Source: Catenulispora acidiphila DSM 44928
GTDB lineage: Bacteria > Actinomycetota > Actinomycetes > Streptomycetales > Catenulisporaceae
Direction of reading: 5' to 3'
DNA: 64,000 bases
NCBI RefSeq assembly: GCF_000024025.1
Contig: NC_013131.1
Span: 4,588,001 to 4,652,000, forward strand
Each line of letters begins with the position of its first letter. The stretch's first letter is position 1. The translations under genes were made by a program, and so were the position numbers. Below the pieces are notes generated by a model. That model had not been told where the DNA came from, did no database searches, and worked only from the letters and a program-made list of their open reading frames with translations. Below are positions 57,999 through 64,000 of this stretch, piece by piece.

Positions 57999-60446
57999 AT
58001 GCTCTTCACCGCGCGCGCCGGCCGGGAGGCCCGGCGCTCATCCAGACCACCGCGGCAGCGTTCGCTGCTGGCCGTGGTCGCCTTGATCGCCGGCAGTCTG
58101 ACCGGCGGCCTGGCCGTCACGGTGGCCTCGGCTCCGTCGGCGGCGGCCGACACGGCGCCGCCGCCGCCGAGTGGCTGGAACACCGTGTTCAGCGACAACT
58201 TCGCCGGAGGCGCCGGGACCGCGCCGTCGTCGGCCAACTGGTTCTACGACATCGGGACCGGCTACGGGACCGGCGAGCGGGAGCAGACCACCAACTCCAC
58301 CAACAACGTCTACCTCGACGGCAACGGCCACCTGGTGCTCAAGGCCCTGAACAACGGCGGGACCTGGACCTCGGGGCGCATCGAGAGCACGCGTGACGAC
58401 TTCCAGGCGCCGCCCGGCGGCGAGCTGGAGATGAGCGCCTCGATCCAGCAGCCGAATCCCGCCAACGGGCTCGGGTACTGGCCGGCGTTCTGGTCGCTGG
58501 GCGCGCCGATGCGGGCCGGCGGCGGCTGGCCGCAGTCCGGCGAGATCGACATGATGGAGGACGTCAACGGCCTGAACGAGGCCTCGCAGACCCTGCACGA
58601 CTCGGCGAACAGCCCCGGCCACCCGCTCATCGCCTGTCCGGGCGCGGGCTCGGGCTGCCAGACCGGCTACCACACCTACTCGGTCATCATCGACCGCACC
58701 AACACCAGCGCCGAGCAGATGCAGTTCCTGATGGACGGCGTGGTGGAGAGCACCATCACCGAGGCCTCGGTCGGCACCGCCGCCTGGCAGGCCGCCATCG
58801 ACCACGGGTTCTTCATCATCTGGGACCTGGCGATGGGCGGCAACTACCCCGACGGCGTCTCCGGCACCACCACCCCGACCGCCGCCACGACCTCCGGCGC
58901 CTCGCTGAGCGCGGCGTGGGTCGCGGTGTACGAGAAGGGCGGCAACTCCACGCCGACCGGCACGCCCGTCTCGACCGGCGCGGTCAAGGACGGCGCGGGC
59001 CTGTGCCTGACGAATCAGAACTCGCTGAACACCGAGGGCAACCCGCTGTTCGCCACGGCCTGCAACGGCAGCGCCGGCCAGTCCTGGTCCCCGTACACGG
59101 ACAACACCGTCCGCGTGCAGGGCGGCTGCCTCGACGTGGTCGCGGCGGGCACGACCAGCGGCACGAACGTGGACTGGTACGCCTGCAACGCCACCAACGC
59201 GCAGAACTGGACCCGCCAGGCCAACGGCGAGCTGCTGAACCCGAACTCCGGTCTGTGTCTGACCGATCCGGGCGGCAACGCCGGAACCCGCCTCGACCTT
59301 GAGGCGTGCACCGGCTCCCCGCAGCAGACGTGGACGTTCCCGACCGGCTCCGGCGGCGGCGACACCGTGACCGTCACCAACCCCGGCGGCCAGACCGGCA
59401 CCGTGGGCACCGCGGCCAGCGTCCCGATCCACGCCAGCGACTCCGCTTCCGGGCAGACCCTGACCTACACCGCTTCCGGTCTCCCGGCGGGCCTGTCGAT
59501 CAACGCCTCCACCGGCGTGATCTCCGGTACGCCGAGCGCCGCCGGCACGTCGAACGTGACGGTCACCGCGACCGACACCACCGGCGCGGCCGGATCCACC
59601 AGCTTCAGCTGGACGATCAATCCCACCGGCGGCGGCGGTACCTGCGGCACGACCAACCTCGCGCTGAACCAGCCGGCGACCGCCTCCTCGGCGGAGAACG
59701 CCGGTACACCGGCGGCGGACGCGGTCGACGGCAACGCCGGGACCCGCTGGTCCTCGGCGTTCTCCGACCCGCAGTGGCTCCAGGTCGACCTCGGCTCGTC
59801 CACGTCGATCTGCAAGGTCGTCCTGCAATGGGAGACCGCTTACGGCAAGGCCTACCAGATCCAGACGTCGAACGACGGCACGAACTGGACGACCATCTAT
59901 TCCACCACGACCGGCACCGGCGGAACCGAGACCCTGAACCTGTCCGGCACCGGCCGCTACATCCGCATGAACGGCACCGCGCGCAACACGGCATACGGCT
60001 ACAGCCTCTGGGAGTTCCAGGTCTACGGCTCGAGCTCCGGCGGCGGCGGTACCTGCGGTACGACCAACCTCGCGCTGAACAAGCCGGCGACCGCGTCCTC
60101 GGCTGAGAACGCGGGCACTGCTGCCGCCGCCGCATTCGACGGCAACGCCGGGACCCGCTGGTCCTCCCTGTTCACGGACCCGCAGTGGGTCCAGGTGGAC
60201 CTCGGTGCCACGCACACGCTGTGCAAGGTCGGGCTCTCCTGGGAAACGGCCTACGCGACCGCGTTCCAGATCCAGACCTCGAACGACGGCACGAACTGGA
60301 CGCCGATCTACTCCACCACCACCGGAACCGGCGGGACGCAGAGTCTCACCGTCTCCGGCAGCGGACGCTACGTCCGGATGAACGGAACGGCGCGCGCCAC
60401 GCAGTACGGATACAGCCTGTGGGAGTTCCAGGTCTTCGGGAGCTGA
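57999..60446 (+). CDS. Secreted GH16 beta-glucanase with ricin-B, Ig-like and two F5/8C domains
   Basis: 815 aa; ATG 57999 has GGAGGGAC 8 nt upstream. A long signal peptide ends near ASAPSAAA (residue 48). The GH16 domain (about 60-310) has GEIDMMED with Glu182, Asp184 and Glu187. A ricin-B lectin (about 325-450; CLDVVAAGTTSG, YACNATNAQNW) follows. Then come a He_PIG Ig-like module and two tandem F5/8 type C (CBM32-like) domains, very similar to each other (NLALNQPATASSAENAG and NLALNKPATASSAENAG). It likely hydrolyses beta-1,3(4)-glucans. A long hairpin follows. Confidence 0.9.
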   Translation: MLFTARAGREARRSSRPPRQRSLLAVVALIAGSLTGGLAVTVASAPSAAADTAPPPPSGWNTVFSDNFAGGAGTAPSSANWFYDIGTGYGTGEREQTTNSTNNVYLDGNGHLVLKALNNGGTWTSGRIESTRDDFQAPPGGELEMSASIQQPNPANGLGYWPAFWSLGAPMRAGGGWPQSGEIDMMEDVNGLNEASQTLHDSANSPGHPLIACPGAGSGCQTGYHTYSVIIDRTNTSAEQMQFLMDGVVESTITEASVGTAAWQAAIDHGFFIIWDLAMGGNYPDGVSGTTTPTAATTSGASLSAAWVAVYEKGGNSTPTGTPVSTGAVKDGAGLCLTNQNSLNTEGNPLFATACNGSAGQSWSPYTDNTVRVQGGCLDVVAAGTTSGTNVDWYACNATNAQNWTRQANGELLNPNSGLCLTDPGGNAGTRLDLEACTGSPQQTWTFPTGSGGGDTVTVTNPGGQTGTVGTAASVPIHASDSASGQTLTYTASGLPAGLSINASTGVISGTPSAAGTSNVTVTATDTTGAAGSTSFSWTINPTGGGGTCGTTNLALNQPATASSAENAGTPAADAVDGNAGTRWSSAFSDPQWLQVDLGSSTSICKVVLQWETAYGKAYQIQTSNDGTNWTTIYSTTTGTGGTETLNLSGTGRYIRMNGTARNTAYGYSLWEFQVYGSSSGGGGTCGTTNLALNKPATASSAENAGTAAAAAFDGNAGTRWSSLFTDPQWVQVDLGATHTLCKVGLSWETAYATAFQIQTSNDGTNWTPIYSTTTGTGGTQSLTVSGSGRYVRMNGTARATQYGYSLWEFQVFGS

Positions 60447-60479
60447 TTCCCGAGGCTGAGACCTTCTGAGCACAACAAA

Positions 60480-60514
60480 GCCGGCCGGGCGCGAGTGGAT
60501 CGCGCCCGGCCGGC
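60480..60514. terminator. Bidirectional hairpin between convergent genes
   Basis: Fifteen-bp arms (GCCGGCCGGGCGCGA at 60480-60494 and its complement at 60500-60514) with a 5-nt loop GTGGA. It lies 33 nt past the GH16 stop and about 90 nt past the convergent phosphatase stop, so it could serve both. Confidence 0.75.
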
Positions 60515-60602
60515 CTCGTCGCGTCGTGGCGCGCGACGTCTTCCCGCTGCGTTGCCGTTGCAGTGCTGTTGTCGCTGTCGTGCCGCTGCCGTGCCGCCTT
60601 CG

Positions 60603-61883
60603 CTAGTCGCCGGCTCCGGACCGTCCGTACCAGTCGACGCACACCACGACCACGTCGTCGTCGGCGTCCACCGACCGGTGGCTCGACACCTCGCGCAGGA
60701 TCGCGGTCGGCACGTCCTCGGCCGGGAGCAGCCCGGAGGAGTTGATGCCGCGCTGCAAGGCCGCGTGGCCGTAGACCTCGCCGCCCGGCGAGACCGCCGC
60801 GTGCGCGCCGTCGCTGACGATGACCAGCCGGTCGCCGGGCAGCACCTGGAACTTCTGCGGGGTGTACGCGGTCTCCTCGAACATGCCCAGCGGCAGCTGC
60901 GCGTCGACGTCGATCCGCTCGACCGAGCGGCCGCGGCGCAGCCAGATCTGCGGCGAGCCGGCGTCCACGACGGTCACCTCGCCGGTGTCGTAGGCGAAGC
61001 ACAGCAGCAGGGCACTCACATAGAGCTCGCCCTGGTGCTGCGCGTACACCGCCTGGTCGGCCAGCGCTGCCTGGTCGGCCAGGTCCAGCCCGGCACGGCG
61101 GGCGTTGCGCAGGCCGTTCACCGCCAGCGAGGTCAGCAGCGCCGCGCTGATGCCCTCGCCCATGCCGTTGACGACGGCCAGGGTCAGATCCGTGCTGGTC
61201 GCGGCCCAGTCGTAGCTGTCGCCGCGGATGGCGTAGGCCGGTTCGAGCTGCGCGCCGAGGGCGTACTCGCGGCGGCGGCTCGAGCGGCCCGGAAGCAGCT
61301 GCCACTGGGTCTCGGCGGCCAGCGTGAGGCGGGTGGCTCGGCGAGCCTGCTGGTAGCGGTCGGTGTCGCGGTCGGCGACGACGATCTCGTGACCGAGCAG
61401 CCGGGCCACCGCCTGCAGCGTCTCGACCTCGGTGCTGTCGACCTCCACGGCACGCGCGGAGCCTTCGGCGCTCGCACCGTTCGCTGTGTTCTCGGCGGTC
61501 CCTGTGTTTTCGGCGTTCTTGGAGGCATCGGAGGCATCGGAGGCATCGGATCGGGTGACGTCGGCCGGCAGCACGGCGCTGAGCGTCCCGTGCCGGTCGC
61601 CGCGCACGGTCACCGGGACCGTCACGATCGTGGTGCCGTCGCCCTGCCGCTGGAACTGCGGCCGCTGGCTGGCGAAGGCCTTGCCCTCGACGCTGGCGTG
61701 GATGGGCAGCGTCCCGGACCGCCCCAGGCCGCCGACGGGGGCGAGCACCCGCAGCGCGTAGTCGGCCAGGTACACCTCGACACCGCTGACGCCCATGGTC
61801 AGCAGGACAGCGCGCACGGCCTCCGGCAACGCTTCGGGGTCGGCCGAGCGCAGCGCGCGCTCCACGGTCGGATAATCGATCAC
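60603..61883 (-). CDS. SpoIIE/PP2C-family serine phosphatase
   Basis: 426 aa from GTG 61883 with AGGAA 9 nt upstream; earlier in-frame codons are Arg-rich. A GAF-like N-terminal part (residues about 10-150, SGVEVYLADYALRVLAPVG) leads into a linker with repeated SDASDASDAS. The SpoIIE domain follows (EPAYAIRGDSYDWAATSTDL, VVNGMGEGISAALLTSLAVN, VSDGAHAAVSPGG, DADDDVVVVCVDW), keeping metal-binding acids. Probably dephosphorylates an anti-sigma antagonist, perhaps the STAS protein 800 nt away. Divergent from the MarR gene. Confidence 0.85.
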   Translation of the reverse strand: MIDYPTVERALRSADPEALPEAVRAVLLTMGVSGVEVYLADYALRVLAPVGGLGRSGTLPIHASVEGKAFASQRPQFQRQGDGTTIVTVPVTVRGDRHGTLSAVLPADVTRSDASDASDASKNAENTGTAENTANGASAEGSARAVEVDSTEVETLQAVARLLGHEIVVADRDTDRYQQARRATRLTLAAETQWQLLPGRSSRRREYALGAQLEPAYAIRGDSYDWAATSTDLTLAVVNGMGEGISAALLTSLAVNGLRNARRAGLDLADQAALADQAVYAQHQGELYVSALLLCFAYDTGEVTVVDAGSPQIWLRRGRSVERIDVDAQLPLGMFEETAYTPQKFQVLPGDRLVIVSDGAHAAVSPGGEVYGHAALQRGINSSGLLPAEDVPTAILREVSSHRSVDADDDVVVVCVDWYGRSGAGD

Positions 61884-61949
61884 TTCGGTTCCTGATTCTA
61901 GGGGAGATGGCGGCTGGTCGCTTCGGCTCGGCAGTGGCACAGTGGTGGC

Positions 61950-62447
61950 GTGCACCTGGATCCACCACCGCCCGAGACGGTCGCCGAGACGGCTGCCGCG
62001 GTTGTGGAGTTGCTGGACGCCCTGCACGGACGGGGCATGGAGTCGCTGCCCGGCGGTCCGGTCCCGCCATCCCAGCTGCGGGCGCTGCGGGCGATCGAGC
62101 GGTCCGAGGGGATCAACCTGCGCGCCCTCGCCGAAGCCCTGGGCACCCGGCCGCCGGCGACCAGCCGGTTGTGCGACCGCATGGAGGCCGACGGGCTCGT
62201 GCGGCGCACCCCCAGCGCCAGCAGCCGCCGCGAGGTCGAGCTGTGGCTCAGCCCGCGCGCGCGCCGAGTGCTCGCCGAGGTCCGCTCGGCGCGGGTGCGC
62301 GAGCTGCAGGAGATCATGCAGACGCTGCCGCCGGATTCGCTGGCGGGGCTCTCGACCCATCTGGGCCGCCTGCACGCGGCGATCGAGCAGCGGCTTGGAC
62401 CCTCGGAAGGCGGCGAGTCGCAGGCTGGCCAGAGCAGTGCAGCCTGA
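61950..62447 (+). CDS. MarR-family transcription regulator
   Basis: 165 aa from GTG 61950. The winged helix is PSQLRALRAIERSEGINLRA, LAEALGTRPPATSRLCDRME, DGLVRRTPSASSRREVELWL, a classical MarR layout. It is divergent from the SpoIIE phosphatase gene with 66 nt between. It may control that gene and itself. The C-terminal helix is followed by a short Ser/Gly-rich tail. Confidence 0.88.
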   Translation: MHLDPPPPETVAETAAAVVELLDALHGRGMESLPGGPVPPSQLRALRAIERSEGINLRALAEALGTRPPATSRLCDRMEADGLVRRTPSASSRREVELWLSPRARRVLAEVRSARVRELQEIMQTLPPDSLAGLSTHLGRLHAAIEQRLGPSEGGESQAGQSSAA

Positions 62448-62530
62448 ACGTCCACGCGCCTCCCTCCCGCCGCTGCCGTACGCACCGCGTCGCGTATAGC
62501 GACCGCGGGTGCGGTGCGCCGCGTCAAATG

Positions 62531-62560
62531 TTGCCACATGTAAACGATTAATTCTAAAGT
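62531..62560 (+). promoter_or_regulatory. Possible promoter of the STAS gene
   Basis: TTGCCA (62531-62536) and TAAAGT (62555-62560), spacing 18, lie in the only AT-rich stretch of the intergenic region. They are about 110 nt before the STAS start. Moderate match only. Confidence 0.35.
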
Positions 62561-62671
62561 CGATGCGGGCAGCTTTTGAGCCGCCCGGGTCGTCGTCGTC
62601 CACGCCACGGGCCGCCGCCGTGCTCCCGCCGCCAGATGGGCCGTCGTGCCCCCGTACCGCAGGATCGTGAC

Positions 62672-63007
62672 ATGAACACCTTCGGTCACACGGTCGCCGA
62701 GCACGGCGACCATGTGCGGCTCGCGCTGATCGGCGACGTGGACTTCGCGGCCCATCCGACGCTCATCGCGCAGCTCACCACCCTGGTCGGAGTCGGGCGC
62801 GCGGTCGTGGTGGACTGCTCGGCGGTGACCTTCCTGGATTCGATGGGCCTGCGCGCGCTGGTCGAGGGCCGGCGCGCGGCGCAGATCGCGGGGGTGGGCT
62901 TCGAGCTGGCCGACCTGTCCCGGCCGGTCCTGCGGGTGATCGAGCTGTCCGGAACCACCGAGTTGTTCACGATCCGCGGGCCGATAACCGAAGAGTACGG
63001 GCCCTGA
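62672..63007 (+). CDS. STAS-domain anti-sigma factor antagonist
   Basis: 111 aa; AGGA lies upstream of ATG 62672. A single STAS domain: LALIGDVDFAAHPTLIAQLT, AVVVDCSAVTFLDSMGLRAL, with Ser in LDSMGL as the expected phospho-site and ELADLSRPVLRVIELSGTTE following. Such proteins switch partners with RsbW-type kinases, and SpoIIE-type phosphatases reverse their phosphorylation; both kinds are encoded in this window. Located between MarR and the HAMP kinase genes. Confidence 0.88.
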   Translation: MNTFGHTVAEHGDHVRLALIGDVDFAAHPTLIAQLTTLVGVGRAVVVDCSAVTFLDSMGLRALVEGRRAAQIAGVGFELADLSRPVLRVIELSGTTELFTIRGPITEEYGP

Positions 63008-63070
63008 CATGCCGGGTCCGCCGCCGCTTCGCCGTGCCGAACGGGGTGCCGCGGAGCCGCGCGGGGGTAG

Positions 63071-64000
63071 ATGATGACTCAAGTCGGCAGGCCGAAACGT
63101 CACGGCTGGTTCAGGGAACGGCGCTCAGGCGCGAGGCAGGAAGAGACAGGACGGCTGATGGACGACAGGGCTGAGCGTGCAGCCTCCACCGTGCGGATCG
63201 GTATGCCGGGCGGGGCGGAGGAATCCGAGGCGCCGGGCCTGAGCCAGCTCCTGGCCGGGCTGACCGCGGTGCGCGACGGCGACTTCGGCACCCGGCTGCC
63301 CGAGGACGGCGACGGGCTGCTGGTCGAGATCGCGACGGTGTTCAACGGCATGGTGGACCAGCTCTCGCTGTTCACCTCCGAGGTGACCCGGGTGGCCCGG
63401 GAGGTCGGCACGGACGGCCGGCTCGGCGGCCAGGCCGAGGTGCCGGGGGTGTCCGGGACCTGGAAGGACCTCACCGATTCGGTGAACGCCATGGCCGGGA
63501 ACCTGACGACCCAGGTCCGCGACATCGCCCAGGTGGCGACCGCGGTGGCCAAGGGCGACCTGTCGCAGAAGATCGACGTGGACGCCCGCGGGGAGATCCT
63601 GGAGCTGAAGAACACCTTGAACACGATGGTGGACCAGTTGTCCTCCTTCGCCGACGAGGTGACGCGCGTGGCGCGCGAGGTCGGTACCGAGGGGCGCCTG
63701 GGAGGCCAGGCGGACGTCAAGGGCGTCTCCGGGACCTGGAAAGACCTCACCGAATCGGTGAACTTCATGGCGAACAACCTCACCGACCAGGTGCGCTCGA
63801 TCGCCGAGGTCACCACCGCGGTGGCCAAGGGCGATCTGTCGCAGAAGATCACGGTCGACGCCCGCGGCGAGATCCTGCAGTTGAAGAGCACGATCAACAC
63901 GATGGTCGACCAGCTCTCCGCCTTCGCCGACGAGGTGACGCGCGTCGCCCGCGAGGTCGGTACCGAGGGCATGCTCGGCGGGCAGGCCCAGGTCCCCGGC
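63071..64000 (+). CDS. Multi-HAMP sensor histidine kinase (C-terminus beyond window)
   Basis: Open from ATG 63071 to the window end, at least 310 residues. Alternative starts are 63074 and an ATG at 63158 with AGGACGG upstream. After a short basic N-terminus there is no membrane span. Tandem HAMP units of 92 residues follow, each with [16 protein letters not shown]-like and [10 protein letters not shown] motifs and [11 protein letters not shown]. The DNA repeats with a 276-bp period. This layout matches soluble Nik1-like hybrid kinases with many HAMP domains. The kinase domain is expected past the edge. Confidence 0.88.
   Translation, partial: MMTQVGRPKRHGWFRERRSGARQEETGRLMDDRAERAASTVRIGMPGGAEESEAPGLSQLLAGLTAVRDGDFGTRLPEDGDGLLVEIATVFNGMVDQLSLFTSEVTRVAREVGTDGRLGGQAEVPGVSGTWKDLTDSVNAMAGNLTTQVRDIAQVATAVAKGDLSQKIDVDARGEILELKNTLNTMVDQLSSFADEVTRVAREVGTEGRLGGQADVKGVSGTWKDLTESVNFMANNLTDQVRSIAEVTTAVAKGDLSQKITVDARGEILQLKSTINTMVDQLSAFADEVTRVAREVGTEGMLGGQAQVPG

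Noticed and set aside
58038-60473. An 811-residue minus-strand frame opposite the GH16 gene
   Set aside because: Same codon-shadow effect; the composition is dominated by Arg, Gly, Ala and Val, with no start signal or motif.

Overview
The window is very GC-rich, gene-dense actinobacterial DNA with frequent GTG/TTG starts and many 4-bp stop/start overlaps. The chromosomal genes (SpoIIE-type phosphatases, secreted glycoside hydrolases with lectin domains, a SigE-family sigma factor, a multi-HAMP sensor kinase) suggest a morphologically complex soil actinomycete, perhaps Catenulispora or a streptomycete relative. The genus is an inference from gene content only.

Region 1 (1 to about 36612) is most of an integrative and conjugative element (ICE); its left end lies outside the window. 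A large serine integrase (34885-36612) sits at the right end, and its last codons lie inside the 3' end of a host tRNA-Leu(GAG) gene on the opposite strand (36594-36677). The element has two divergent arms separated by a regulatory segment (25.4-27.2 kb). The leftward arm, read from the control region outward, holds a type IV secretion-like transfer operon: pilin, TrbL/VirB6-like protein, small basic protein, PrgI, VirB4 ATPase, VirD4-type coupling protein, Replic_Relax-type winged-helix protein, and an SLT plus NlpC/P60 wall hydrolase. Beyond a roughly 1.2 kb non-coding stretch with 12-bp tandem repeats come a MoxR-type AAA ATPase and vWA protein pair, an array of DUF317-like two-module proteins in which several members carry indels, small orphan proteins and an atypical cytosine-C5 methyltransferase. 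The rightward arm holds a degenerate methylase-fold protein, an SPPY DNA methyltransferase, a zinc-ribbon protein, two tandem lipoproteins, a membrane protein, a PAPS-reductase-like protein, a second C5 methyltransferase with a suspicious ORF in a second frame, an apparently inactive serine-recombinase N-domain protein and the integrase.

The control segment is compact. It contains a regulator gene with a sigma-region-4-like HTH (25734-26459), 11-bp iterons (GTGCGYATTYC type), a 23-bp perfect inverted repeat, a CRP-like TGTGA-N6-TCACA box, and an inverted repeat of about 37 bp bracketing the segment, whose left copy is an intrinsic terminator.

Region 2 (36.6-64 kb) is chromosomal: a GAF/SpoIIE/HATPase phosphatase; a secreted GH3 glycosidase with ricin-B domains behind a promoter with an operator-like repeat; a divergent LysR/EamA pair; a small winged-helix regulator and its membrane partner downstream of a 25-bp perfect palindrome; a SigE-family sigma factor coupled to a membrane protein; a four-gene translationally coupled operon (FAD oxidoreductase, FMN alpha-hydroxy-acid oxidase, unusual P450, cation/proton antiporter) followed by a two-component system; a lipoprotein divergent from a secreted GH16 glucanase with a CebR/LacI-like operator; and a stress-signalling cluster (SpoIIE phosphatase, MarR, STAS antagonist, multi-HAMP kinase running off the right edge).

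The most interesting candidates for undescribed biology are the oxidoreductase/P450/antiporter operon, the ICE control region, the DNA-modification island and possible overprinting within it, the dead recombinase paralogue next to the integrase, and the decaying DUF317-like array.
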